Below, piece by piece: positions 16,545 through 26,758 of a stretch of 52,283 bases of DNA. Both the position numbers and the translations under genes were made by a program. The notes under the pieces are model-generated. The model saw nothing but the letters and a program-made list of their open reading frames with translations, was not told where the DNA came from and made no database searches. Origin of the DNA: an uncultured Planctomycetota bacterium (GTDB taxonomy: Bacteria > Planctomycetota > Phycisphaerae > Phycisphaerales > UBA5793); contig CAADHA010000025.1 in NCBI GenBank assembly GCA_900696685.1, positions 1-52,283 on the forward strand, in the 5' to 3' direction. Numbering within the stretch: the first letter of the stretch is position 1; each line of letters begins with the position of its first letter.

Positions 16545-19500
16545 TCGTCGACCTCCTGGACTGCTCCGCCAGGCGTGGCCGCCGGTTCCCAATTCGGCGT
16601 ATCGACACCATCCAAGCCACCGAGGATCAACGAGACATTGGGCTCCACCTCGCGCATCGATGTCGGCGTCGTGAACGTCTCCCAGGGCCGAGGCCCAGGC
16701 GACTTGAGCAGCCCCACGGTATCGCCGTCTTTCTTGCCCTTGTAGCCCAGCGTGCGGCCACCCTTCTGGGCCTCGTAGACCCATCGGTCGACGCGTTCCT
16801 TGGCGAGCTGCTCTGCGCGATCCTTCACCGCAGCGGCCTCACTGACACTCCAAGCGCGTGCTGCAACGGAGGCCGTGACGGCCTTGGCCTTGGGGTCGCC
16901 GGCGCTCGTCAGGCGCCCCGCCCCCTCGTTCGCGTTGAGATCGAGTCCCTGTAGACGGAGCAGTGAGACCAAGACCCCCGTCAGGCCGCGATCGATCGCA
17001 CGCGGGGCGAACGGCGTCACCGACAGCGCCTCGACATGCTGATAGAAGGTCGCGTGATAGTGCTCGAAGGTCTCGTAGTGCGAGAGATCGCGTGGTCGCG
17101 ACCAGTTCAGGACCGTGCACACGAAGCCGGGCTTGTGGCGCCCGACGCGGCTCGTGGCCTGGATGTACTCGGCTGTCGTCTTGGGTTGACCGTTCACCAC
17201 CATGAGACCGAGTCTTTGCACGTCCACGCCGACCGAGAGCATGTTCGTCGCGAGCACGATGTCGATCGGGCTCGGATCCTTCTTCACACCCATGGCCGGG
17301 AAGGTCGCCTCCATCCGATCGAGGATCCGGGGAATGTCGGATGAAGACGCCCGGGACGTCAGTTCCTGGATCTGCCGCACGTCGCGCTGGGCCAAGCCTG
17401 GCCGTTCCAGGTCACCCATCGCCACGCGGAATGCGCGGGTACGCACGTCGTCTTCCGCCAGCCGCCTCATACCGCCCAACTCGCGCAGCGAGTTGAAGTA
17501 GCCCACCGCCGTCAGCCATGGATCGGCTGCTTCGCCGTAGAGCTCTCGCAGCCGTTGCGCCGCCGTGAGGAAGGCCACGTAGACGCGAATCAGCACCGAG
17601 GGACGCGACGCGCCCGGCGCGCAGATGCCCATGTAGCGGCGACCCGGCTTCTCCTTCGTGACCGCACGCTGCCTGGCGAAGAAATTGTCCGACGCATCGA
17701 GCCCGTGCGGCGGGAAGATCTGCAACTGCCGCTGGAACAGGCCATGGACTTGTTCTCGCGCCTTGCGCACCGTCGCAGTCGAAGCAATCACCTTCGGTCT
17801 CACGCGCTTGCCCTCGAGGTCCCAGGTCGCCAGCTCGTCGACCGCGGTCTCGTACAGGCCGACCATGGTTCCGAGGGGCCCGCTGATGAGGTGTAGCTCG
17901 TCCTGGATGATGAGATCCGGTGGCCGGAGGAACCCGTGTGCCTGACGCACGACACGCGGCAGACCACGCGTCGCCGCATGATTGCCCGTGTCCTCATCGT
18001 CGGGAGAGAGGAATCCATGACGCTGACACCGTCCACTCACCCGTCCGAACAGTGTCTGCACTTCGCCCCTCCAAGGCATCTGGGCGAACTTGTCGACTGT
18101 CGCGATCATCATCGACGGCAGCAGTCGATAGATCTCCTCGTCGACCACGACGACCGGCAACCCCTCGTCCGGCGCCTTCGACGGCGTGAAGTCACAGCGC
18201 CCGAGGGCATCGGAGCAGAAGGTGAAAGTCCGTCCGAAGTAATTCGGCGAGGTCTTGACGACCACATCCCGACCGGGCTGTATCTCCGAGCCACACCAAG
18301 GGCAGCTGCTCAGCTGTGCCGGGGTGCCGGTCCCCAGCTGCCGCCACTGGTTGCCGCGCGCGTTCTGGATGGCCTGCTGGGCGTCGGCCGTCGTATTGGG
18401 CGTTGCACGCTGGCCCACCCACAGGCCGATACGGAACGGTGTGCGACCCCACCGGTCGTCACCCTTGGCCAGCGCCCCGCGGCGAATGACCTCCATCGCA
18501 CAGAGCAAGGTCGACGCGCGTTGGAACTGCTGGATCGTCAGCAGGCGCAAGGTGTAGCGCATGATCACCGTCAGGCCATGCGCATGGTCCAGGCCGCCCA
18601 GCGGCCCTTGCAGCCGACGAATCGCCATGGCGAACGCCGCAACGCCGAGGTAGGCCTCGGTCTTGCCACCGCCCGTGGGGAACCAGAGCAGATCCGCGAT
18701 CGCAGCCGCCGGGTCGGTGCGGTCCGCATGCTTGGGATCGGCGAGCGACGGTATCGACAGCAGAACGAACGCCAACTGGAACGGCCGCCAGCTTCGATTC
18801 TTCGGGATGTCGATGTCCTCGAGTTTCGCGTCCCTGCCCCGCCGCCGTTCGAGCGCGTAGAGGCTCCGCACCCGCTGCTGCCACATCGCACGGTTGGCGA
18901 AGCGAAACGCCTCGAGGGCCTTGGGATCGCCGAGCACCTTCTCGACGCCCGCTTTCAATCGCTCGGCGGTCCGCCGACACCTCGCCAATGCCTCGACCGC
19001 GCTGTGCTCGTGCTCGCCGAGTTCCTTGGCATCGATGCGCGTCTGCTGAACAGCGATCCACGCCGTGTACTCCTGCTGCAGCACCCCGAGCGTCTTCGCC
19101 AGGGAGGCCGCGTCCATATCGGCGAGCTCCTTCATGTCCAGGATCAGACTCGCCAACCCTGGCAGGTCGGCGGCGGTTGGCGCTTCGGTCACCGGCACGT
19201 CGTACCAGGGTACGACCTGGGTCCGGACTTCAGTGGCCCGATCCACTCGTCCGGCGCTCAGCTCCCAGTGCACGCTGACACCGTGGCCGACCGCGAACTC
19301 GACCTCGTTTCGGTAGAGCATCGCCAGGGCGGCACGCTCGTCGTCATCGGACGCGCTCTCCCCCGTAGGCCGGCGGCGGAACGCGTCCGCCCCATCCGGC
19401 GTACGAATGGATAGCTGCGCCTGGAACAGCCACGCCTCGTCCTGGTTCGTCTCCGGTGCCTGCTGGTCGTTGACCAGGAACAGCGTCACGATCCTGTCGC

Positions 19501-20440
19501 CGGCAGCAGTCGGCGGCCGGACCACTCCGCGCACGAAGACTTCGGGCTGCTCGGCATCGGGCACCATGGGCTCGACCTCGCCGGGCTGGAGGTCGAGCGT
19601 GACCTTGCCACCCGCCGCGCGACGTTTCCACACCCGCTTCGGGTTGCCAGCCTCGGTGACGTGGATCTCGCTCTCCGCCTTGCGGTAGTGTCCCCAGAAG
19701 GCCTGAACCTCGAGCCGCTCGCAGCCCGCATCGACACAGAACGTCAGCCCGAAGGACGAGGGCACGATCGACTGGCTCATCAGCGTCGCGCCCTCGGCGC
19801 TACCGTCCTCGCCGCCATCGTCGGCGCCGCCAGGCAGGTCGTCGACTTCGCCTTGATCGAGCAGCGACTCCTTCGGTGCGAGCTTGCCCACCAGATAGCG
19901 GTCGCGCACGCTGGTGCCGAGGATTTCTTCGTCGGGCCCATTCGCCGGTCCGAGCAAGTCCTTCACGACGGCGTCGTGCAACAGCTCGCGCAGGTCGTTG
20001 GCGTCCGGTGGACTCGCCTTGGGCGCCGACTCGTTCGCGACGAGTGGCAACGCGTCCAAGCTCGGGATCCCCTCCCGTGCCAGCAGCTTCGCAACGACTT
20101 CAGCATCCAGGGGATTGATCGAGATCGTCTGATTGCGTCGGGGGTCTCCGCCGATTTCGTCGAAGGTTGCTGGCGACGATAGCTTCAGGTAGCGGTCGAA
20201 TCTCGCAACGAGCCGATCCCCTCCGTCCGACGAGATTTCTCCAATCCGGCCAAGCCCAACGATGCGCCGGCCATCCGGTGCGTCATGGGAGGGCCGCAGC
20301 GCCACGAGCACATCTCCGACCCCGATCTGGCGCCCGTACTGAATCCTCTGCGGGTACTCATACGCCGCCCCCTCGACGTTCGAGTACTTCGAGTCCTTCG
20401 CCTGGGTGACGAGCCAGGCTTTCGCTTTGTGGTCGTTCAC
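16541..20440 (-). CDS. drmA: DISARM helicase DrmA
   Basis: About 1299 residues. The GTG at 20440 is preferred because GGAGCAGGAGCC directly precedes it; an ATG at 20512 would overlap the KAP gene. The N-terminus (KAWLVTQAKDSKYSNVEG, then IGVGDVLVAL) looks like a small substrate-reading domain. SF2 helicase motifs follow: FPTGGGKTEAYLG (motif I), DELHLISGPLG (II), ATNMLSVGVDVQRLGLMVV (V) and YIQATSRVGR (VI). A cysteine pair (CPWCGSE) lies mid-protein. DrmA with DrmB forms the conserved DISARM core, an ATP-dependent DNA translocase. Downstream coupling to drmB is by ATGA. Confidence 0.94.
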   Translation of the reverse strand: MNDHKAKAWLVTQAKDSKYSNVEGAAYEYPQRIQYGRQIGVGDVLVALRPSHDAPDGRRIVGLGRIGEISSDGGDRLVARFDRYLKLSSPATFDEIGGDPRRNQTISINPLDAEVVAKLLAREGIPSLDALPLVANESAPKASPPDANDLRELLHDAVVKDLLGPANGPDEEILGTSVRDRYLVGKLAPKESLLDQGEVDDLPGGADDGGEDGSAEGATLMSQSIVPSSFGLTFCVDAGCERLEVQAFWGHYRKAESEIHVTEAGNPKRVWKRRAAGGKVTLDLQPGEVEPMVPDAEQPEVFVRGVVRPPTAAGDRIVTLFLVNDQQAPETNQDEAWLFQAQLSIRTPDGADAFRRRPTGESASDDDERAALAMLYRNEVEFAVGHGVSVHWELSAGRVDRATEVRTQVVPWYDVPVTEAPTAADLPGLASLILDMKELADMDAASLAKTLGVLQQEYTAWIAVQQTRIDAKELGEHEHSAVEALARCRRTAERLKAGVEKVLGDPKALEAFRFANRAMWQQRVRSLYALERRRGRDAKLEDIDIPKNRSWRPFQLAFVLLSIPSLADPKHADRTDPAAAIADLLWFPTGGGKTEAYLGVAAFAMAIRRLQGPLGGLDHAHGLTVIMRYTLRLLTIQQFQRASTLLCAMEVIRRGALAKGDDRWGRTPFRIGLWVGQRATPNTTADAQQAIQNARGNQWRQLGTGTPAQLSSCPWCGSEIQPGRDVVVKTSPNYFGRTFTFCSDALGRCDFTPSKAPDEGLPVVVVDEEIYRLLPSMMIATVDKFAQMPWRGEVQTLFGRVSGRCQRHGFLSPDDEDTGNHAATRGLPRVVRQAHGFLRPPDLIIQDELHLISGPLGTMVGLYETAVDELATWDLEGKRVRPKVIASTATVRKAREQVHGLFQRQLQIFPPHGLDASDNFFARQRAVTKEKPGRRYMGICAPGASRPSVLIRVYVAFLTAAQRLRELYGEAADPWLTAVGYFNSLRELGGMRRLAEDDVRTRAFRVAMGDLERPGLAQRDVRQIQELTSRASSSDIPRILDRMEATFPAMGVKKDPSPIDIVLATNMLSVGVDVQRLGLMVVNGQPKTTAEYIQATSRVGRHKPGFVCTVLNWSRPRDLSHYETFEHYHATFYQHVEALSVTPFAPRAIDRGLTGVLVSLLRLQGLDLNANEGAGRLTSAGDPKAKAVTASVAARAWSVSEAAAVKDRAEQLAKERVDRWVYEAQKGGRTLGYKGKKDGDTVGLLKSPGPRPWETFTTPTSMREVEPNVSLILGGLDGVDTPNWEPAATPGGAVQEVDE

Positions 20441-20495
20441 GGCTCCTGCTCCAATCTCGCGTGCGCTTCGCGGGCTCAATTCCGGGTGGAAACTG

Positions 20496-22646
20496 TCATC
20501 TGCCTTCTTCATCGTCGAAGGCGCCAATCCCATCCGGGTTCTTACCTGCCGCCAACATGCGCTGCTCCTTCGTGAATTGCTCGACTGCCTCTTTGGCCCA
20601 AGCAGGCACGGTGTTACCAGCCGCCATCCGCGACAGCCGCTCGAAGCTCGCATGGACATCGATATACGGTTCAATCCATGAAGGGTTCAGGCGCGGCTGC
20701 ACGCGAACGGCCACATCCCCAAATGATTGCGACTTGGTGTGCTGAAGGAAGGCTGCGATCAACCTGAGGAGTCCTTCATCCGAGGTAACGGCTCGATCAC
20801 ACCATGCCCGAACCTCGGCATCACCCGCCCACTGCCGCCACGCTGCAAGCAGGCGCGGGAGCTCCGGGTGCTGGGTGAATAGGGGTTCGCTGGAAACACT
20901 CCTCACTCGTTCGATCCACACAGGTTTCAGGTGATCGACTTCGTTAGACGCGATCAACGCCTGACCACCTGCGGTCTCCGACTTGGCGGCTTCCTCCGCC
21001 AATGCGCTCAGCACACGACGCTGAACGGCAACGGCCTGCCCAGAGCGGATTGCTGACTCGAGCACAGCGACACGCTGGTTGTCCGGCACCCGCTTCAGAA
21101 GGTGATACACGGGTCGCGACACCCGAGAGATATTTCCGAAGTCGAACATCCCGCGTTCATCAGCAGGATCAATCAACGCATCCCCTACGTCGAGCAGCGC
21201 CCCGATGGCAGTGCCGACTAGTTCGCTAGGGATGTCCGCTTCGACATGATCCATCAGGCGTTCCAGGAGTGCTCGCGCCTTGGATAGGCCATCGGGACGC
21301 CGCTCATCCTTCGCACTCACCAGACGCGCCTTGAAGTTGTCGGGGGTGGCAATCGAAGCCAGCAACTCGAACATCTCTCGTCGGCTCACAGCACCGGACG
21401 GCAGGGACAGCCGAAAGTAGATCGGTAAGAGGTCTGGATGGCACGCACGGAGACCGCGCCGCCACTCGGCCAGCCACGCGGCGCCATAGCCCATGCTGCT
21501 CGTCTTGGGAAACACTCGCTCGATCAGTGCTCGAGAACTCGCGCGATGCTCAGCAGGCAACCTCTCGACCCATGCACGATGAAAGGCCTCCGATTCACGG
21601 CGATCAGCCTCGTGCCTGCCGTTGGAATGACCGGCGAACCGTTCAGGGTTCGCGCGCAAGGTGTCATAAAGGTCAGGCAAGAAGACGCGAACCGACTCGA
21701 GGGCGATGAAGTCGACCGCATTGACCTCGCCACGTACCGACGGATAAGTTACGGCAAGAGTGTTGACGAAACGGACGACATCGCGAGGCACCTGAATCAG
21801 CGCATCGATGCCATCGTGGTAGACGTTCGTCCAGTACTCATGGTCGAAGACTCCATCAGACACGCTGCCAAGAATCTCGTCGAGACGTCTGAACAACATC
21901 GCGCGCAGTGCGATTCGATCAACTGGTGGAAGTTCGAAGGGCACCTGGATGATCTTCTCCAAGTACCGCGCACCCGGGAGCCCACCTTGCTGACCAATGG
22001 CCTGCGCAGCCACGTCACGGTCGAACGCCAGCAGATACAGCACGTTTGGGAAGTCAGCCAGTGCCTTGATCACGGTGAACAGCTGCCGCGTCTCATCTGG
22101 AGTGAGACGGTCGATGTCATCGACCATCACGACAACACGCTTCTTCGCATCGAGGAGGATCTTGCTGATCTGTGCCTTCAGCGCGGGGACGTCCCTCGGC
22201 TTTCTCTTGGTCATCATGCCGAGCAGCTTGCCAAGCTTCCCTGCTGCGCCGCCCGTCATGCCGCTGAGGTCGATCAGGCCACCGATGCCCTCAGCGAAGT
22301 CACCCAAGAGGTCTCCCAGCTTCTTGAACCTCTCGCTCTTGGCAGGCAGCACGGCTTGCAGCTGGCCAAGAAACGCTCTGGCCAGGTTCTCCTGACCCGA
22401 GAACCACCAGGGATTGAACTTCACCAGAACAGGCTGATCCGCCACCGCTCGTTGCTCCAGGAAGTGCTGCACGTAGCCCAATACCGTGGACTTGCCAGAA
22501 CCCCATGGGCCGTACAGCGCCATGACCAATCCATCGCTGCCGGGATAGCCGCAGATGCTCTCGGCTAAGCTCCGTGCGAAGGGTGCATGCCCAAAGAGAT
22601 CGTCTGTCGGGTCGCTGCTGGGACGGTCGGCTGAGAGTGCTGTCAT
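20496..22646 (-). CDS. KAP-family P-loop NTPase inserted in the DISARM operon
   Basis: 716 residues. Walker A is GPWGSGKST (~48), followed by KFNPWWFSGQENLARAFLGQL, a KAP signature, and Walker B VVVMVDDIDRL (~180) with DRDVAAQAI behind it. A Gly/Met/Leu stretch (residues ~115-145, GGLIDLSGMTGGAAGKLG...) replaces the membrane helices that many KAP NTPases have. Family members are often encoded in defence loci and may act as signalling or assembly ATPases. Its start overlaps the drmMI stop (ATGA), and drmA begins 55 bp after its stop, so it is transcribed as part of the operon. It is not one of the five core class 1 DISARM proteins. Confidence 0.88.
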   Translation of the reverse strand: MTALSADRPSSDPTDDLFGHAPFARSLAESICGYPGSDGLVMALYGPWGSGKSTVLGYVQHFLEQRAVADQPVLVKFNPWWFSGQENLARAFLGQLQAVLPAKSERFKKLGDLLGDFAEGIGGLIDLSGMTGGAAGKLGKLLGMMTKRKPRDVPALKAQISKILLDAKKRVVVMVDDIDRLTPDETRQLFTVIKALADFPNVLYLLAFDRDVAAQAIGQQGGLPGARYLEKIIQVPFELPPVDRIALRAMLFRRLDEILGSVSDGVFDHEYWTNVYHDGIDALIQVPRDVVRFVNTLAVTYPSVRGEVNAVDFIALESVRVFLPDLYDTLRANPERFAGHSNGRHEADRRESEAFHRAWVERLPAEHRASSRALIERVFPKTSSMGYGAAWLAEWRRGLRACHPDLLPIYFRLSLPSGAVSRREMFELLASIATPDNFKARLVSAKDERRPDGLSKARALLERLMDHVEADIPSELVGTAIGALLDVGDALIDPADERGMFDFGNISRVSRPVYHLLKRVPDNQRVAVLESAIRSGQAVAVQRRVLSALAEEAAKSETAGGQALIASNEVDHLKPVWIERVRSVSSEPLFTQHPELPRLLAAWRQWAGDAEVRAWCDRAVTSDEGLLRLIAAFLQHTKSQSFGDVAVRVQPRLNPSWIEPYIDVHASFERLSRMAAGNTVPAWAKEAVEQFTKEQRMLAAGKNPDGIGAFDDEEGR

Positions 22647-25600
22647 TCAGACTCTCCACCGAACAATCCGCCGACGACTGGAGCAGCGGCAGCTTTCGCT
22701 CTACGTTCGCCTTTGGTACTCATGACTGCGCCTGCTGCGCCAAACGGCGCCGATTCAGCCTCGAAGCGCTCACGATTCAGTGCCACTAAGCGGCTCAGAA
22801 GCTCAGCGGTCACGGCATCGGGCAATGCCCAGCGCCAAGCATCATTCTTCGAACCTTCTCTTGACTCGCGGAAGTCGTAGGCGATCTCGACGTCGTTCCA
22901 GCCGTACGCCGCAGCCACTTCCTCATCTATGGCGGCCACCAAGCGACGTAGTTCCACGATCATCGGGTCAGCTGCGCTCGGCGCATTCATCGCGTTCATC
23001 ACCTCAGTCAGGCCGCACTCATGCGCGATGCTGAACTTAACTGCGAGTGCGTTGAACCGGGCGGCGGCCTCTATGCCTGAACGCGCCACCCGTTTGACAG
23101 GAAGAGGGAACGTCGCAACAGACTCGCTGATCGAAAGGCGCAGTGTCACGCCCAAGCCTCCCCCGCAATAACGCTCCAGCCAAGTTCGAAACATGGCGCT
23201 GAGACAAATGGGGAACATGTCTGGGCGCTCGTTGGCGACTAGCAGGACCTGGTTCGTGTAGAGCCATCCTGAGTCGGCAAGCATGCAGATCGGATACTTC
23301 GTGACCTTCGAGAACGCAATGAAGTCCTGGTGTTTCCGAAGCCTGCGCATGAGGTCAGCTCGGTGGTTCCAGAACTGCCACCACCGATCGACCAAGCCCT
23401 TGTAGCTCTTGAGCGCAGCGGCAGTCCGGGTTGGCCGCACCACCTCATTGAGGAAGCGGTGTGCCGCCGGCCAGCGACGGGCGATTTCGTCCAAGCTGCG
23501 GTCACCAATGTCCAGCGCCCATCGATCGATGCGATTCAGGGACGAACTCGTGATGTCGTCACCCGTGATATAGGGCCGAAGTAAACTGCTCGGCTCCTTC
23601 TTCAATCGCTCGAACCACGGGCTCTCCTGTGTGACGACGAACGCCAATCCCTTGCTGTTGTCCACTCCTGCGAATGCGAACGGAGCGTCCGGTAGTTCTT
23701 TCGGCACCCAGGCATCGGTCGCCTCGGGATCCAGGCGTGGACCGATTCGTGGGCACCGGTGTCCGTCCGCATCGCACTCCCCAGCCCATCGTCCCTTGAA
23801 GAAGCCAACGACGGCGACCACGACCGCAGCGGTACCGGGCCACGGCATGCCTTTCTTGGCGAAGTAGATGTCACCGTTCTGCACGATGACTCCCAATCCC
23901 ACCTCGATCGCGCTGCCTTCGGCAATGTTGCTGGTCGCGAGCAAGCCGTAACAGCCACCGGCACGCAGCAGATCGACCGCGCGCCTGTGGAAGACCACGC
24001 TCAAGTCGATCTTGCCCGGCGACGCACCCAGGATCATCTGACACTGCCACTGCAGCCGGTCACCGAGAGATGACTTCCAAAGCCGGTTCCCAAGGAACGG
24101 CGGGTTCCCGACGATGGCATCGAACCCAGGCCGCGCCCTTTGAAAGACCTCCGGAAACTCCAGCGGCCAGTGAAGGGGGCGACGTCGCGGCTTTCCGGGA
24201 AGCAAGCCCACGTTCAATGCGGCATCGGCGCGTCGCGCAAGGCTCTCCAGGGATCGTCGATCTCCGCTGATACACTGCCCCGCCTGAACTGCGAGTGACT
24301 CGATCGCCCTAGCCAAGGCGTTCATGTTTCCGTCCGAGGCCAGCACCTCTCCGATGAATGCGTCCGCAAGGAGCTCTGGCACCTCGAGGCGATGTCGCAC
24401 GTCGGCATCCAGCCGTGCCATCGCTTCGACATCGTGGATGTCGCGCAAGGGGGTCTGTCGCAGTCGCTGTCGCAGTTCGATCGCGTCGCCGACCACTCGA
24501 TCGATGTTCTGTCCGAACAACCGCTGCTGGCCTTTGCCGCTGGGCGCGATCGCGAGTTCAGTGAGCTGATCCAGGCGATGAATGCCCAGCAGGCTGTCAC
24601 CGCAGTGCAGGTTGTGGTCGAGGAACCCGAACGGACGGCCCTTGGCCAACGTGACGAGCCAGAGTGACAGCTTGGCCAGTTCGACGGCCATCGGATTGAT
24701 GTCGACCCCGTAGACGCACCTTTCGGCGACCAATCGGCGCGCGAAGCTGAGCCGTTCCTCTCGGTCCGACGGCAACAGATCGCGCCCCGCCGCTACCTCG
24801 AGGACCTCCCCTTCGGCCGAGATCGCGGCGCCCTGACGCTCGGCCTCTTCCCAAGCCTCGACGACACGCTCCGCGAGCCATCGGCAGACCTGCACGAGGA
24901 ACGCGCCCGAGCCCATCGCCATATCGCAGATCTTCAAATCCAGCAGTTCCGCCGCCGAGCGCAGCTTCCAGGCTTCTCGCGGCTTGCCCTCGGACGGACC
25001 AACATAGAAGACCGGTTCGAGCGTCTCGGTGACGATCTGCTCGGTCAGCGACTTGGGGGTGTAGTGCGTGCCTGTCTGCCGGCGCTCCGGCCCGCCGGTG
25101 ACCATGAAACTGTTGGCCCGGTAGATCTGCGGGTAGCCCCAGACGTCCGCGCGGAGCAGGGCGTGATAGGGGGCAATGCGCTTCAGCAGCGCCTTGTCGT
25201 TGCCGCAGGCGACCAGCAGACGCTGCTGCGCGTCCTCGTCGAGTGTCGCGTCGAGGTCGCTGCGCAGCGCGGAGGTGGATCGCCCCGTGTGCTCCTTCAG
25301 GATCGCGACGAGCTCGTCCTTGCCACGGTGCCGGGCACGGTCCAGCTCGTCGATCGAGAGTTCGGGCTCCTTGTCCTTCGTGCCGGCCAGTCCCAGCGTG
25401 TCGGCATCGACGCGGACCGCGACATGGTCGAGGAGGCCCTCGTAGACGTGGCCGATCTGTTCGATGTCCAACGCGCGGTAGGAAAGCTTGCGCGCCTCGG
25501 CGCGACCGCCGTCACCCCGCGAGCGCAGCAGCTGCAGCGCTTCGAGCAAATGCAGCACCGTGCGGTTGTCGATGGGCAGCGGAGAAGCCGGCTCTTCGCG

Positions 25601-26758
25601 CCATGACGTGTCGGCCGCGCGCCCTTCCAGGAAGGGGAAGCGGTCCGGGTCGAACAGGCTGCCACCGAGCGCGGGCAGGCGCAGCGCTTCGTGCTCGATG
25701 CCGCCATGGACGGCGCGGAAGGTGGCGAGCAGGCGCGCCCAAGCGTCCTGCCGGCGTTCGAGCACCTCGACGCCCACGCGATCGGCCTCCTCGCGCAGGA
25801 GCGCGCGCAACGTCGAGACGGCGTAGTTGGCGTCGTAGGTCTCGTCGCCGAGGAGCAATAGCCCGCGCTCCTCCGCGCAGAAGAGGAACACGAGCCGCAT
25901 CATCACGGTGAGTGCGGCCTCGTACAGCCGCGCGGGAGGAACGTCGCGCAGCAGTTCGCGGTTGCGATCGAGGTCCGCGCGGTCGAGAGCCTGGACGAGA
26001 ACTTCGACAGCCCTGCGAACCTGGTAGCCGAGTTGGTCGGTGACTTCCTGCTGGAAGGCGACCGACTCGTCCAACAGCGCTTCGATCGTGTCCGTGTCCG
26101 CCACGGCGAAGAAGCGGCGCACGCCGAGCAGCGCCTCGAAGGCAGCCAGCGTGATGGGTTCCTGCAACCACAGCCCCGCGTACCAACTGGCGTACCCCGC
26201 GGTCTGGCCGACCGGCGCGTCGACGAGGGTCCAGCGCTCTCCGTTGGTCACGAGGCCCAGGCGGATTCCCGTCGAGCGGCAGAGCTGCGTCATGCGCTCG
26301 AGGGGTGTGACCGCCCAGCGAGCCACGGGCACGGCGGTTTCGAGGTCTTGATCGGAAGGCCAGACGGACACGAGGAGCCGTGGCGTGCCAGCCCTGGCGC
26401 GGCCAGTGGGTTCGACGATCGCCACCGATGGCTGGAGGGTCTCACGATGCTCCACGAGGGGCACCGTGAGGTTGGCTGTCAGGCCGTCACCCGATCGCAG
26501 GGTCTGTTCCTCGAACTCGAGGAGTTCGCCCAAGACCAGTTGCACCCAGGTCGAGTGAAGGGCGCCGGCATCGGACGCCTTCGCATCCTGCGCGTTGGCC
26601 CACTCTTCGTAGGCTGCGCGCAGCCGCCCGAGCTTCTTGCCGTCGACCTTCGGCAGGCCCTGCGGGAAGGCACGAATGAGAACCGGTGGGGTGAGGAAGG
26701 GCCCGGAGACTTCGATCAGGGAGAGCCACTCCGCATGGTGGCGGGCGATGGCGCTCAT
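22643..26758 (-). CDS. drmMI: DISARM adenine-N6 DNA methyltransferase DrmMI
   Basis: About 1371 residues from the ATG at 26758 (ATGA overlap with the drmD stop). Motif I is DMAMGSGAFLVQVCRW, followed by YGVDINPMAVELAKLSLWL and CGDSLLG; the catalytic motif IV is NPPFLGNRLW. This is the Eco57I/PglX-like layout of a large type IIG-style enzyme, with a long N-terminal region and a C-terminal target-recognition part (DDITSSSLNRID, LRKHQDFIAFSKV). No clear nuclease motif was seen in the N-terminus. In DISARM the methylase marks self DNA using S-adenosylmethionine. The target sequence cannot be read from the protein. Confidence 0.92.
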   Translation of the reverse strand: MSAIARHHAEWLSLIEVSGPFLTPPVLIRAFPQGLPKVDGKKLGRLRAAYEEWANAQDAKASDAGALHSTWVQLVLGELLEFEEQTLRSGDGLTANLTVPLVEHRETLQPSVAIVEPTGRARAGTPRLLVSVWPSDQDLETAVPVARWAVTPLERMTQLCRSTGIRLGLVTNGERWTLVDAPVGQTAGYASWYAGLWLQEPITLAAFEALLGVRRFFAVADTDTIEALLDESVAFQQEVTDQLGYQVRRAVEVLVQALDRADLDRNRELLRDVPPARLYEAALTVMMRLVFLFCAEERGLLLLGDETYDANYAVSTLRALLREEADRVGVEVLERRQDAWARLLATFRAVHGGIEHEALRLPALGGSLFDPDRFPFLEGRAADTSWREEPASPLPIDNRTVLHLLEALQLLRSRGDGGRAEARKLSYRALDIEQIGHVYEGLLDHVAVRVDADTLGLAGTKDKEPELSIDELDRARHRGKDELVAILKEHTGRSTSALRSDLDATLDEDAQQRLLVACGNDKALLKRIAPYHALLRADVWGYPQIYRANSFMVTGGPERRQTGTHYTPKSLTEQIVTETLEPVFYVGPSEGKPREAWKLRSAAELLDLKICDMAMGSGAFLVQVCRWLAERVVEAWEEAERQGAAISAEGEVLEVAAGRDLLPSDREERLSFARRLVAERCVYGVDINPMAVELAKLSLWLVTLAKGRPFGFLDHNLHCGDSLLGIHRLDQLTELAIAPSGKGQQRLFGQNIDRVVGDAIELRQRLRQTPLRDIHDVEAMARLDADVRHRLEVPELLADAFIGEVLASDGNMNALARAIESLAVQAGQCISGDRRSLESLARRADAALNVGLLPGKPRRRPLHWPLEFPEVFQRARPGFDAIVGNPPFLGNRLWKSSLGDRLQWQCQMILGASPGKIDLSVVFHRRAVDLLRAGGCYGLLATSNIAEGSAIEVGLGVIVQNGDIYFAKKGMPWPGTAAVVVAVVGFFKGRWAGECDADGHRCPRIGPRLDPEATDAWVPKELPDAPFAFAGVDNSKGLAFVVTQESPWFERLKKEPSSLLRPYITGDDITSSSLNRIDRWALDIGDRSLDEIARRWPAAHRFLNEVVRPTRTAAALKSYKGLVDRWWQFWNHRADLMRRLRKHQDFIAFSKVTKYPICMLADSGWLYTNQVLLVANERPDMFPICLSAMFRTWLERYCGGGLGVTLRLSISESVATFPLPVKRVARSGIEAAARFNALAVKFSIAHECGLTEVMNAMNAPSAADPMIVELRRLVAAIDEEVAAAYGWNDVEIAYDFRESREGSKNDAWRWALPDAVTAELLSRLVALNRERFEAESAPFGAAGAVMSTKGERRAKAAAAPVVGGLFGGESE

